A stretch of 64,000 nucleotides of DNA from Enterobacteriaceae bacterium (GCA_902363335.1 CABIZV010000012.1:3564-67563); one strand, 5' to 3'; shown: positions 21,031-29,411, numbered from the stretch's first letter. Notes: generated from the sequence alone by a model not told the origin. Program-made: numbers and translations.

Positions 21031-21486
21031 TTATAACCGCCTCAACAAGCGTGCCGGATTACCCGCGTAAACCCCTTTCTCAGTGATGGAACGGGTCACC
21101 ACGCTCCCTGCACCGATCACCACACCATCGCATATCGTGACCGCAAGAATCGTTGCGCCGCTGCCGATCGAGACGTTATCACCAATGGTAATGCGCCCCC
21201 AGCTATCCCGGTTCGCGTCAGGTTTGCCATCGCGGAACATATCGTTGGCAAACATGACGCCGTGACCAATAAAGCAGTGACGGCCAATGGTGACGTATTC
21301 ACAGATAAAAGTATGAGACTGGATTTTTGTACCGTCGCCAATCCAACTGTTTCCCTGAATCTCCACAAAAGGGCCGACAAAAACGTTATCACCCAGCGTG
21401 CAGTCGTAGAGATTGGCAGGTTCATAAATGACGACGTTTTCCCCGCGGATGACGTTACTTACCGCGACCTGACGAAAAGAGTGCAT
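21031..21486 (-). CDS. Left-handed beta-helix (hexapeptide) acyltransferase
   Basis: The 151 residues from ATG at 21486 are placed by TTGGAGGAAACG just upstream; the frame stays open upstream to 21558 but without a comparable site. Hexapeptide-repeat turns run through most of the protein (ANLYDCTLGDNVFVG, NSWIGDGTKIQSHTFI, ITIGDNVSIGSGATIL). It ends VYAGNPARLLRRL, typical of WbbJ/WlbB-like O- or N-acetyltransferases that use acetyl-CoA on sugars. The acceptor is unknown. Its position tail-to-tail with yjbEFGH suggests modification of a surface polysaccharide, but it is transcribed in the opposite direction. Confidence 0.8.
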   Translation of the reverse strand: MHSFRQVAVSNVIRGENVVIYEPANLYDCTLGDNVFVGPFVEIQGNSWIGDGTKIQSHTFICEYVTIGRHCFIGHGVMFANDMFRDGKPDANRDSWGRITIGDNVSIGSGATILAVTICDGVVIGAGSVVTRSITEKGVYAGNPARLLRRL

Positions 21487-21574
21487 CGTTTCCTCCAACC
21501 TGTTTTCTGGAATAACCAGCGTACTGTTATGAGCGGAGAAAACAAAGGCATTATTCATTAATCCTACCTATCAT

Positions 21575-21610
21575 TGTAGGCCAGATAAACGTAGCGCCAT
21601 CGGGCAATAT
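21575..21610. repeat. Degenerate REP element
   Basis: GTAGGCCAGATAAACGTAGC... CCATCGGGC: a decayed REP unit upstream of the acyltransferase gene. The rest of the 21487-21893 gap is AT-rich and contains no credible gene. Confidence 0.7.
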
Positions 21611-21812
21611 TCTCGCGAACATAGCGTCATATCGCGTAAATACATCGCAACATACCCGCGTCTTTTCCAGGTTGGAAATATTAATCTCAGCAATTAAATT
21701 AAAATCATGAATATATATTCTCACTATTATTTTATTATTGTATTTATCATTATCTTCTCCAGATAATATTTGTGAAATTGTTCGCAAAACAACCATCGTG
21801 AATAATAAATTC

Positions 21813-21857
21813 TTGCATTCAGGAGGGTAACAAATTTATAAGTCATAATGTAATGAC
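21813..21857 (+). promoter_or_regulatory. Promoter and candidate operator of the GH1/PTS operon
   Basis: TTGCAT (21813-21818) and TATAAG (21837-21842) are spaced by 18 bases. A palindrome, GTCAT-N6-ATGAC (21842-21857), starts at the -10 box and runs over the expected transcription start, where a repressor would block initiation. TCAT/ATGA arms also occur upstream of the operon's GntR gene, which suggests it is the GntR operator. Confidence 0.5.
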
Positions 21858-21893
21858 AAACGAACTAACTCACTTTATGACAAGGTTATTTTT

Positions 21894-23303
21894 ATGATTA
21901 AATTTCCTGATAATTTTTTATGGGGCGGTGCAGTCAGTAATGTGCAGGCCGAAGGCGCATGGTTGACGGATGGCAAGGGCCTGAATGTTTACGATACGCA
22001 AGAGATCACTTTTGAATCGGGACAAACGGTTATTGACAGCAGTGAACTGGCATCAAATCATTATTATCAATATCATGAAGATATTAAATTGATGAAGGAA
22101 ATGGGTTTTACCGCTTACCGTTTTTCGGTGGTCTGGTCACGCATTCATCCTCTTGGCGATGATGAAGAGCCGAATGAAGCCGGGCTGCATTATTATGAGA
22201 ATATGGTTGATTGTCTTATTTCCGCAGGAATTGAACCTGTGGTGTCTTTAGTGCATTTTGACATGCCGGATAATTTAGCTAAAAAATATAACGGTTTTTA
22301 TAATAAAAAGGTTATCGATTTATATATTAAGCATGTAGGTATCGTCGTTGAGCGTTTAAAAACTAAAGTTAAGTATTGGATTACCTACAACGAAATGAAT
22401 CTCGCGCCATTCCACCCGGGTCTGGTTGCGGGGGCACGGCGGCCTGAAAACGTTGAACCGGCGGTGTTCTTCAAAACCATTGTTCACAATACCCAACTGG
22501 CACATGCTCGCGCAGTACTCACCATCAAATCTGCGATCCCTCATGCCAAAGTGTCGGGGATGACCAACTGCCCATGGGTGGTGCCGGCGACCTCAGCACC
22601 TGAAGATGTATTAGCCAGCCATATTCGCAATACCTACCATCTGTGGCTGACGTTTGATGTAATGACGTCCGGTAGATATCCCTCTTACTATCTGAAATTT
22701 CTCGAAAATCGCGGCATTGAAGCGGAGTTCGACGGTTTGGACGAGATTAAACAGGCCTCTGAAAAGCTTGATTATCTTTCTATCAGCTACTACCAGACCA
22801 ACACCATTCGCGGCGTCAAGAACGAGAATGTGGTAGCCATGGAAGACGCGATTATTTTCAATCAGCCGGTCGAAATCAGCGAAACCCTGAGCGCGACAGA
22901 ATGGGGTTGGGCTATCGATCCGCTTGGCTTCAGAACCGTCCTTTCGGCGTTGTACCAACGCTATCAAAAACCGATTTTTATTGTGGAAAACGGTATCGCG
23001 CTGCTGGAAACGCCGGATGAAAACCAATTTGTCAGCGACGATACGCGTATTCAGTATCACCGCGACCATCTGCAAAGCGTCTATCAGGCTATTCAGCATG
23101 ATGGGGTAGAGATCATCGGTTATCTGGCCTGGTCGCCAATCGATTTTTTAAGCAGCCATAAAGAGATGCGCAAGCGCTATGGCTTTATCCGTATTGATAC
23201 CACCCCCGATGAAAATGGACAGTTGCGCAGAACGCCTAAAAAATCCTGGTACTGGTATCAGTCTGTGATCAACAGCAACGGAGAGCAGCTTGATGAAGCG
23301 TGA
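21894..23303 (+). CDS. Glycoside hydrolase family 1, probable 6-phospho-beta-glycosidase
   Basis: 469 residues, full length for GH1. The acid/base Glu167 lies in TYNEMN and the nucleophile Glu365 in FIVENGIAL. Near the C-terminus SHKEMRKRYGFIRID (about 421-435) matches the phosphate-binding Ser/Lys/Tyr signature of 6-phospho-beta-glycosidases, so the substrate is probably a PTS-delivered phospho-disaccharide or phospho-aryl glycoside. It is the first gene of a five-gene operon with EIIC and EIIB. Base composition is noticeably more AT-rich than the flanking core genes. The sugar is not determined. Confidence 0.88.
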   Translation: MIKFPDNFLWGGAVSNVQAEGAWLTDGKGLNVYDTQEITFESGQTVIDSSELASNHYYQYHEDIKLMKEMGFTAYRFSVVWSRIHPLGDDEEPNEAGLHYYENMVDCLISAGIEPVVSLVHFDMPDNLAKKYNGFYNKKVIDLYIKHVGIVVERLKTKVKYWITYNEMNLAPFHPGLVAGARRPENVEPAVFFKTIVHNTQLAHARAVLTIKSAIPHAKVSGMTNCPWVVPATSAPEDVLASHIRNTYHLWLTFDVMTSGRYPSYYLKFLENRGIEAEFDGLDEIKQASEKLDYLSISYYQTNTIRGVKNENVVAMEDAIIFNQPVEISETLSATEWGWAIDPLGFRTVLSALYQRYQKPIFIVENGIALLETPDENQFVSDDTRIQYHRDHLQSVYQAIQHDGVEIIGYLAWSPIDFLSSHKEMRKRYGFIRIDTTPDENGQLRRTPKKSWYWYQSVINSNGEQLDEA

Positions 23304-24246
23304 ATTGCTGTTTTTTAAACCTATTGCACGCAAAACGGTATGGGGAGGAACGACGGTAAAAGAGTATTTTCATTATCCTGATATGGAGGACGGCGTGGGT
23401 CAGGCATGGGCCTTTGCCGATCAGCCTGGTGGTTTGAGTAATGAATGCTTAACGCCGTCGCTTTCGGGGATGACGCTACATGAGGTCTGGGACAATTATC
23501 CAGAAGTCTTTAATAGCCGCTATGAAAAGTTTCCTTTTATCATTTCGCTGGTGGGGCCCGAGGACGATCTCAGTATTCAGCTGCATCCAGATACGGCATC
23601 CGCTAAACAATATGGCTTTAATAGCGGAAAAGATGAGGCCTGGTATTTTCTGGAGGCCAGCAACAGTTCGCTGATTTATGGGCACCTGGCAGAAAATCAG
23701 GCAAGCCTGGTTGAACGTCTGCAACACCGCGATTTTGACGGCTTATTCAGGCGAATTCCCGCGCATAAAGACGATTTCGTCTATCTCCCTGCGGGGATTA
23801 TCCACGCCTTAGGTAAGAATAACGTTGTTTATGAGATCCAACAGGCGACCGATCTGACCTGGCGAATTTATGATTATGAACGTGTGGATAATGAGGGGCA
23901 GCATCGGGAGCTGCATTTATCACAGGTTCTTGACGTCCTTAATCACGTAACGGATGAGTCAATTGCAGAGGCGATAAGCCGGGTTGTTGCAAATGAGCAT
24001 ATCGGTGACGGATATACATTCAATACCTATCGCACCGAAAGCGTATTTTCTGTGGCCAGATTGCGATGTCATGTGCAAGGTAATATTTCAAAAGAGGGAT
24101 ATTGGTTATGCACGGTAACCGAGGGTAGCGGTATTTTTAATGGCGAACGAATTTCTTGCGGTGATAATTTTATTGTCTCTGCCGAATGCCAGAGTATGAC
24201 TTTTTCAGGCGATTTCATTGTCATGATAACCACTGAAACCAGATAA
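23293..24246 (+). CDS. Type I phosphomannose isomerase-like protein (short ManA form)
   Basis: 317 residues from ATG 23293, overlapping the GH1 stop by 11 bases. It resembles the short, Firmicutes-style class I mannose-6-phosphate isomerase: VWGGTTVKEYF at the N-terminus, the metal-site motif SIQLHPD, LPAGIIHALGKNNVVYEIQQ, and DLTWRIYDYERVD. The enzyme interconverts mannose 6-phosphate and fructose 6-phosphate using Zn2+. Here it probably feeds the phosphosugar released by the GH1 enzyme into glycolysis. A closely related aldose phosphate as substrate is possible. Confidence 0.8.
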   Translation: MKRELLFFKPIARKTVWGGTTVKEYFHYPDMEDGVGQAWAFADQPGGLSNECLTPSLSGMTLHEVWDNYPEVFNSRYEKFPFIISLVGPEDDLSIQLHPDTASAKQYGFNSGKDEAWYFLEASNSSLIYGHLAENQASLVERLQHRDFDGLFRRIPAHKDDFVYLPAGIIHALGKNNVVYEIQQATDLTWRIYDYERVDNEGQHRELHLSQVLDVLNHVTDESIAEAISRVVANEHIGDGYTFNTYRTESVFSVARLRCHVQGNISKEGYWLCTVTEGSGIFNGERISCGDNFIVSAECQSMTFSGDFIVMITTETR

Positions 24247-24316
24247 AATCATACTCATAAATTAATTAAATATTAAACAGGGTGACAGTATTTATTCTGT
24301 CATCACGGGGATTGCT

Positions 24317-25609
24317 ATGTCTGAAAAAGAAAATGCGGATATTAAGTCAGGTATTTTTGACAAATTTACTGAATCTGTAATGAGGCTTTCAGATCCACTT
24401 GCGCGTTTTAGTCAAATACCTGCCGTGGCAGCGGTGCAAAATGGTTTAACAACCGTCATGCCGGTTATCATTATTGGTAGCTTATTTCTGATTGTCGCGA
24501 TATTTGGTATGCCGGTTTTGGGCAATAGTGGCCAGCCATTGGTCCCACAGCTGGTTCCTTACGTCCCATTGCTCAATAGCGTCAACTCGATGACCTTAGG
24601 TTTTGTGGGTTTTTATGCCGCATTGACCATCTCGTGTAGCTATGGTGAACAGTTGTCGCTCAATACCAAACAATGCGGTCTGATCGGTTTGCTGACGTTC
24701 TTATTTATCTCTTTTAAAGGCACCACCAATGGAACCATCTCCGTTCAGTATTTTGGTGCGTTAGGCCTTTTTGTCTCTATGGTAACTAGTCTCTGTTCGA
24801 TAAAACTGTATAAGTTTTTGCTGGACAGGAAAATTGTGATTAACCTTCCTGAAAGCGTTCCGCCGAATGTCGGTAATGCATTTACGGTTTTGATACCGTT
24901 GTTTGTCATCATCACGGTGTCCTGGTTGATTCGTTCGGTGCTCAATATCGACCTTCCTGCATTTATGAGCAACTTCTTAACCCCATTGTTATCTGCGGCT
25001 GACAGTTTTGGTATCTTTACCGTAATTATGCTGATCACCATGCTTTTATGGTCAGTAGGCCTGAACGGCCCGGCGCTGCTCTCGGCGATTACCACGCCTA
25101 TCGTCACCGCTTCGTTAGCCAGCAATGCCCAGGCAAAATTAGAAGGGGTGCCGTTAACGCATATCTGGACGGAGACGTTTAACTTTAGCTATATCTGGAT
25201 TGCGTCGATTTATCCGTTGCTGTTCCTGATGCTGTTCTCCCGTTCTAAGGGCTATAAAGCGATCAGTATTGCTTCAATCCCGGCGGCCATGTTCAATATT
25301 ATTGAACCGATTGTCTTTGGTCTGCCGCTGGCGATGAATATTTACCTGATGATACCGTTTATCATTTCGGGAACCTTAGGCTGCTCAGTTGCTTATTTAC
25401 TCACTGATATCGGATTTATTTCGCGCACGTTTGCTGGAGTGCCCTGGGCGACACCTCCTTTCATTAGCGGCATCTTATCGACCGGCGACTGGAAGGTCAT
25501 TATCGTACAGGCCATTGTCTTTATCCTCGGATTAATTATTTACTTTCCGTTTTTCAGAATGTTCGAAAATATTGAAAAGCGCAAACAAGCAACGGCGGTA
25601 TCTCAATAA
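24317..25609 (+). CDS. PTS EIIC component, lactose/cellobiose/lichenan family
   Basis: 430 residues with about ten hydrophobic segments. The N-terminal SVMRLSDPLARFSQIPAVAA and the motifs GLNGPALLSAITTPIV and FNIIEPIVFGLPLAMN are typical of CelB/ChbC-type permeases. It carries the sugar across the inner membrane while EIIB phosphorylates it. It is one base from overlapping with the epimerase gene (TAATG at its end). No EIIA gene is present in this cluster, so an EIIA encoded elsewhere must serve it. Confidence 0.9.
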   Translation: MSEKENADIKSGIFDKFTESVMRLSDPLARFSQIPAVAAVQNGLTTVMPVIIIGSLFLIVAIFGMPVLGNSGQPLVPQLVPYVPLLNSVNSMTLGFVGFYAALTISCSYGEQLSLNTKQCGLIGLLTFLFISFKGTTNGTISVQYFGALGLFVSMVTSLCSIKLYKFLLDRKIVINLPESVPPNVGNAFTVLIPLFVIITVSWLIRSVLNIDLPAFMSNFLTPLLSAADSFGIFTVIMLITMLLWSVGLNGPALLSAITTPIVTASLASNAQAKLEGVPLTHIWTETFNFSYIWIASIYPLLFLMLFSRSKGYKAISIASIPAAMFNIIEPIVFGLPLAMNIYLMIPFIISGTLGCSVAYLLTDIGFISRTFAGVPWATPPFISGILSTGDWKVIIVQAIVFILGLIIYFPFFRMFENIEKRKQATAVSQ

Positions 25610-26277
25610 TGGACAACGCAATGATAAAAATATCTCCATCAATTATGTGTGCAGACCTTTCATATTTAGCAGATGAAATAAAAAGCCTGGAACAGGCTGG
25701 TGCTGACTATTTTCATATTGATGTAATGGACGGAGTATTTGTTCCTAACTTCTCTTTGGGCCTTCAGGATCTCCAGGCGGTCAAGAAGATAAGCGCCATT
25801 GAAACCGAAGTCCATTTGATGATTAATCAACCGCAGAACTACATTCAACTGTTTGCAGATGCAGGCGCGGACATTATTTATGTCCATCCAGAATCCTGCA
25901 CTCATCTTCACCGCACGCTGATGAGAATAACGGCATGTGGTAAAAAAGTGGGGATCGTGCTGAATCCGGCAACGCCGATTGCGATCCTTGAAGAGGTGAT
26001 GGATCTTGTCGATTATGTGATGGTGATGTCTGTTGATCCAGGATTTGCAGGACAGCAGTTTATTCCCGGCGCGGTGGATAAAGTTGCGCGTTTGCATCGT
26101 CTTATTGCTCAAGGACAGCGTGAGATTAGTATTTCGGTTGATGGCGCGATTGGTTTATCGACGATCCCGCCGCTGTATGAAGCCGGGGCGAGGATATTTA
26201 TTGCCGGAACCTCTGGGCTTTTCCGCGATGATGTGGATTATGCAACTGCAATCCATAATATGAAACATTGCTGTTAA
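25609..26277 (+). CDS. Ribulose-/allulose-phosphate 3-epimerase family protein
   Basis: 222 residues. TIM-barrel epimerase signatures are clear: KISPSIMCADLSYLADEI, DYFHIDVMDGVFVPN (metal-binding His and Asp), EVHLMI, VMVMSVDPGFAGQQFIP and SISVDGAIG. The sequence is closer in style to AlsE (D-allulose-6-phosphate 3-epimerase) than to housekeeping Rpe. It overlaps the EIIC stop by one base. Together with the ManA-like isomerase it suggests that the imported sugar yields a hexulose 6-phosphate needing C3 epimerisation. A second in-frame ATG at 25621 could be used. Confidence 0.82.
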   Translation: MDNAMIKISPSIMCADLSYLADEIKSLEQAGADYFHIDVMDGVFVPNFSLGLQDLQAVKKISAIETEVHLMINQPQNYIQLFADAGADIIYVHPESCTHLHRTLMRITACGKKVGIVLNPATPIAILEEVMDLVDYVMVMSVDPGFAGQQFIPGAVDKVARLHRLIAQGQREISISVDGAIGLSTIPPLYEAGARIFIAGTSGLFRDDVDYATAIHNMKHCC

Positions 26278-26288
26278 TAGGTGGCGTT

Positions 26289-26606
26289 ATGTACAATATT
26301 TTACTGTGTTGTTCTGCGGGTATGTCTACCAGTCTGCTCGTAACTAAAATGAAAAAATATGCTGAATCAATCGGCGTAGAATCCACCATCTGGGCGATAT
26401 CGGTGAATGAAATTGAATCAACGTTAAAGCAATGCGCCGTCGATGTGGTTTTATTAGGCCCGCAGGCACGCTATAAACTTAACTCCACTAAAGCTATTTG
26501 CGCTGATTATAATATTGGCTGCGATGTGATTAATATGGCTGATTACGGCGTGATGAACGGTGAGAAAGTGTTTAAGCACGCTTTGACGCTTATTAACAAG
26601 GATTAA
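26289..26606 (+). CDS. PTS EIIB component, lactose/cellobiose family
   Basis: 105 residues from ATG 26289, behind AATAGGTGGCGTT; the frame opens earlier but without a better site. The phosphorylation loop ILLCCSAGMSTSLLV near the N-terminus holds the Cys (residue 7 or 8) that receives phosphate from EIIA. The pattern matches ChbB/CelA EIIB. It is the last gene of the operon and is followed by a strong bidirectional terminator shared with the convergent GntR gene. Confidence 0.9.
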   Translation: MYNILLCCSAGMSTSLLVTKMKKYAESIGVESTIWAISVNEIESTLKQCAVDVVLLGPQARYKLNSTKAICADYNIGCDVINMADYGVMNGEKVFKHALTLINKD

Positions 26607-26612
26607 TAATTG

Positions 26613-26650
26613 AAAATATGATGTCAGATAACTCCCTGACATCATATTTT
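26613..26650. terminator. Bidirectional terminator between EIIB and gntR-type genes
   Basis: AAAATATGATGTCAG (26613-26627) and CTGACATCATATTTT (26636-26650) are perfect 15-base complements with an 8-base loop. T runs stand on both strands. Confidence 0.93.
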
Positions 26651-27390
26651 TAGACAAAAAGCTCGATTCTGAATTTATGACTACTGCCTTTATAGCGAGC
26701 GAGAGAATATTCCACCGGCTTATTTTGCGCGTCATACCCGGTGGTCACGGAAAGTAGCAGGGGAGATTTTCGCGGAACGTCCATCAACTGTGCGTCCCGG
26801 GCCTCAGCGGCTATCGCGGATATCAGGCGCTCTACACGAACAACCGGGTTCTTCAGCTCCTTCATCTGGTCGTAGAGTGAGTTATTCTCCATATCAATAT
26901 CCAGCAGGCCGTTATAGATAGTGGCGGGAAGCCAGGATTCGATATAGAGCACGGGTTTACTGTCAATATAACGCACCCGCTCAAGATATACGGCGCTCTT
27001 ACAGCCAAGAATTTCTGCCACAGTTTCGTCATTGTCGACGAGGGATAATGATATCACTTTTGTGACGGGCTGCTGTCCTTGGTCGATCATTTCATGATAA
27101 AAACTTTCGAGTTTGCTTAGGTAATTCTTATAAATTTTAGGGCGGGTTACGCAGGTTCCTTTCGCTCTTTTCCTTTCAAGATAGCCTGCGGCGGAGAGTT
27201 CATTTAATGCTTGCCTTACCGTTGGCCTGCTGACGTCAAGTAGTCGGGATAATTCATCTTCTGATGGCAGCATATCACCTTCAGAGAGTTGGCCATTCTT
27301 GATATTATTTTCAATGTGAGTTTTAATTTGAAAATAGAGTGGGATGGCTATCTTCTTATTAATTATCCCTTTATTAAATAAATTTTTCAT
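26650..27390 (-). CDS. GntR-family (HutC/UTRA) transcriptional regulator
   Basis: 246 residues. The N-terminal winged helix covers about residues 14-80 (IPLYFQIKTHIENNIKNGQL, LLDVSRPTVRQALNELSAAG). The UTRA ligand-binding domain follows (GCKSAVYLERVRYIDSKPV, ESWLP, ending SHKFRIELFV). Regulators of this kind usually repress an adjacent sugar operon until a phosphosugar binds. It converges with the GH1/PTS operon and lies beside psiE, so it is the obvious candidate for local control. Confidence 0.9.
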   Translation of the reverse strand: MKNLFNKGIINKKIAIPLYFQIKTHIENNIKNGQLSEGDMLPSEDELSRLLDVSRPTVRQALNELSAAGYLERKRAKGTCVTRPKIYKNYLSKLESFYHEMIDQGQQPVTKVISLSLVDNDETVAEILGCKSAVYLERVRYIDSKPVLYIESWLPATIYNGLLDIDMENNSLYDQMKELKNPVVRVERLISAIAAEARDAQLMDVPRKSPLLLSVTTGYDAQNKPVEYSLARYKGSSHKFRIELFV

Positions 27391-27459
27391 CTGTCAGGCC
27401 TGTATCAATAAACTAAATGCCGAAATAACGACATGCGTATTCAATAACCGTAAAAATAA

Positions 27460-27510
27460 ATCATACACGAAATATGATGGTGAGTAACACTTAAATGAGT
27501 TTGTTCATTT
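27460..27510. promoter_or_regulatory. Palindromes upstream of the GntR gene (candidate operators)
   Basis: ATCATA-N7-TATGAT (27460-27478) and AAATGA-N6-TCATTT (27493-27510) are perfect inverted repeats in the AT-rich gap between the regulator and psiE. The first shares TCAT..ATGA arms with the palindrome at the GH1 promoter. Confidence 0.4.
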
Positions 27511-27607
27511 TTGATATTCATTATATGTATTTAATTGTAGTGATTAATTACATCAATGAATGTACACTGAGGATAAGTCCCAGACTTTTGCGCAGAACGA
27601 CAAAAAA

Positions 27608-27623
27608 CTAGATCCAGATCACA
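27608..27623. promoter_or_regulatory. CRP-like site upstream of psiE
   Basis: CTAGA-N6-TCACA; its reverse complement begins TGTGATCTGGATC. One half is a perfect CRP half-site and the other is poor. psiE in E. coli is known to be repressed by cAMP-CRP and induced by PhoB, so the site is plausible. No convincing Pho box was found. Confidence 0.4.
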
Positions 27624-27670
27624 CTTTTACGCTATACAAAAGGCTCGGCCCAGTAAAAGAGGTGTTAGCT

Positions 27671-28081
27671 ATGACGTCGTTATCTCGTCCCCTTGTGGAG
27701 TTCATCTCCACCATTCTCCAGACCGTATTGAATCTGGGGCTGCTATGCCTTGGCCTGATTCTGATCGTTTTCCTCGGCAAAGAGACTCTGCATCTGGCAG
27801 ATGTCCTGTTCGCGCCTGAACGCACCAGTAAATACGAGCTGGTAGAGGGACTGGTGGTCTATTTCCTTTACTTCGAATTTATCGCTCTGATTGTGAAGTA
27901 CTTTCAGTCCGGTTTTCACTTCCCGCTACGCTACTTTGTTTATATCGGCATTACCGCGATTGTGCGGCTCATTATCGTGGATCATACCTCGCCGGTGGAT
28001 GTGCTGATTTACTCCGCGGCGATTTTGCTGCTGGTGATTACGCTGTGGCTGTGTAACTCGAAACGGTTGAAACGGGAGTAG
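27671..28081 (+). CDS. psiE: Phosphate-starvation-inducible membrane protein PsiE
   Basis: 136 residues from ATG 27671 (MTSLSRPLVEFISTILQ), the E. coli length, preceded by AAGAGGTGTTAGCT. The longer frame from 27560 has no supporting ribosome site. Four hydrophobic segments make it an inner-membrane protein of unknown activity. In E. coli, xylE lies between psiE and malG; here only repeats do. Confidence 0.93.
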   Translation: MTSLSRPLVEFISTILQTVLNLGLLCLGLILIVFLGKETLHLADVLFAPERTSKYELVEGLVVYFLYFEFIALIVKYFQSGFHFPLRYFVYIGITAIVRLIIVDHTSPVDVLIYSAAILLLVITLWLCNSKRLKRE

Positions 28082-28195
28082 GGCGGATAAGCATCACGCC
28101 ATTCGGCACCGTGCTCTGGAATTGCCCGATGGCGCTGCGCTTATCGGGCCTACGCGCTGCGGGTGATGGCGCTGCGCTTATCGTGCCTACGCGCT
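28082..28195. repeat. REP cluster after psiE with a short internal duplication
   Basis: A decayed unit (GGCGGATAAGCATCACGCC.. CGGC) is followed by GCCCGATGGCGCTGCGCTTA... and a near-identical second copy (GATGGCGCTGCGCTTATCG) about 35 bases later, with the linker TACGCGCT also duplicated. Confidence 0.8.
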
Positions 28196-28203
28196 AAACA
28201 CCT

Positions 28204-28280
28204 GTAGCCCGGCCAAGCGAAGCGCCGCCGGGACGGGCTCTGAACCTTCCCCGGAGTCGGCGTAAACGCCTCGTCCAGGC
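28204..28280. repeat. Second-family palindrome pair
   Basis: The left arm GTAGCCCGGCCAAGCGAAGC... and the right arm CCCCGGAGTCGGCGTAAACG... CCTCGTCCAGGC form the same composite seen at 37934-38013. Confidence 0.8.
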
Positions 28281-28292
28281 GACACCTCACAT

Positions 28293-28319
28293 AAAAAAAT
28301 GGCGCTCCGAAGAGCGCCA
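28293..28319 (-). terminator. Terminator of the malEFG operon
   Basis: On the minus strand, TGGCGCTCTTCGGAGCGCCA is followed by TTTTTTT. It lies about 190 bases beyond the malG stop, with the ERIC element in between. Confidence 0.9.
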
Positions 28320-28375
28320 AACAGTCACAAGTTAGGGTTAATACAAGTTGAGGATGATAGCAGTGGCATATACAC

Positions 28376-28486
28376 GTCATCCTTCAAGCTGCCTCTACGT
28401 TGGCTGCACTCTTTCACCCCAGTCACGTACTTAGTACGTTCCTGAGGATTCATTCGCTTGCCGCCATGATGCATCTCGAATGATTT
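28376..28486. repeat. ERIC (IRU) element in the malG 3' region
   Basis: Read on the minus strand, it contains GAATCCTCAGGAACGTACTA then AGTACGTGACTGGGGTGAAA. These match the known ERIC core (GTGAATCCCCAGGAGCTTACATAAGTAAGTGACTGGGGTGAGCG as remembered; compare only short blocks). Imperfect inverted ends TCATTCGAGATGC and TCATCCTTCAAGCTGC flank it. It lies between the malG stop and the operon terminator, so it is transcribed. Confidence 0.88.
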
Positions 28487-28506
28487 TGTGTATTTAACGA
28501 TGAAAC

Positions 28507-29397
28507 TCAGCCCTTCACGCCGCCGGCCGTCAGGCCGTTTACCAGCCAACGCTGCGCGAGCAGGAAGACCACGGTAATAGGGATGGCGGAAAGAACGGCC
28601 GCTGCGGCAAAGTCGCCCCACAGATAGTTTTGTGGATTGAGGTATTGCTGCATACCCACGGCCAGGGTGTAGCTGTTAACATCACGCAGCAGCAGTGATG
28701 CAACCGGTACTTCGGTAATCGCGGCGATAAACGACAGAATAAAGACCACCGCCAGAATCGGCACGGAGAGCGGCAGCAGAACCAGACGGAATGCCTGCCA
28801 TGGAGTTGCGCCATCCAGCGCCGCCGCTTCTTCCAGCGAGTTATCAATGGTTTCAAAGTAGCCTTTAATCGTCCACACGTGCAGCGCAATGCCGCCGAGG
28901 TAGGCGAAGATCACTCCACCGTGAGTGTTCAGGCCGATAAACGGAATGTACTGGCCCAGACGGTCAAACAAGGCATACAAGGCGACTAATGACAGCACCG
29001 CCGGGAACATCTGGAAAATCAGCATCCCTTTCAGCAACGTGGCTTTGCCCGGGAAACGCATACGGGCAAAAGCGTAGGCGCAGGTGGTTGAGAGCGCGAC
29101 GATACCAATAGCGGTGATGCCCGCGATTTTCACCGAGTTCCACAGCCACAGCAGTACCGGGAACGGCGGCGGCGTGACGCGGCCGTCGGCATGCTCAACG
29201 CTAAAGCCCAGCGCTAGCTTCCAGTGTTCCCAGGAAATGTTTTCCGGGATCAGGCTGCCGGTAGCAAAGTTACCTTCGCGCAGTGAAATGGCGATAACCA
29301 TCAGCAGCGGGAACATAATCGCCGCGATGAAAATCAGCAGCAGAAGGTGCGTGGTCAAGAGACGCAGTTTCTGAGATTTGGGTTGTACCATAGCCAT
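28507..29397 (-). CDS. malG: Maltose/maltodextrin ABC permease MalG
   Basis: One of the two membrane subunits of the MalFGK2 maltose importer in the inner membrane. 296 residues, as in E. coli, with six hydrophobic segments. The EAA loop that docks on MalK is visible (EEAAALDGATPWQAFRLVLL). The C-terminal tail, which reaches into the MalE-binding site of the complex, ends LTAGGVKG. It is the last gene of malEFG, 14 bases after malF. Confidence 0.97.
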   Translation of the reverse strand: MAMVQPKSQKLRLLTTHLLLLIFIAAIMFPLLMVIAISLREGNFATGSLIPENISWEHWKLALGFSVEHADGRVTPPPFPVLLWLWNSVKIAGITAIGIVALSTTCAYAFARMRFPGKATLLKGMLIFQMFPAVLSLVALYALFDRLGQYIPFIGLNTHGGVIFAYLGGIALHVWTIKGYFETIDNSLEEAAALDGATPWQAFRLVLLPLSVPILAVVFILSFIAAITEVPVASLLLRDVNSYTLAVGMQQYLNPQNYLWGDFAAAAVLSAIPITVVFLLAQRWLVNGLTAGGVKG

Positions 29398-29411
29398 GAT
29401 CGTTGTCTCCC

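Noticed and set aside
27560..27670. N-terminal extension of psiE
   Set aside because: The extra 37 codons have no ribosome site and overlap the CRP-like site; the ATG at 27671 matches the known protein.
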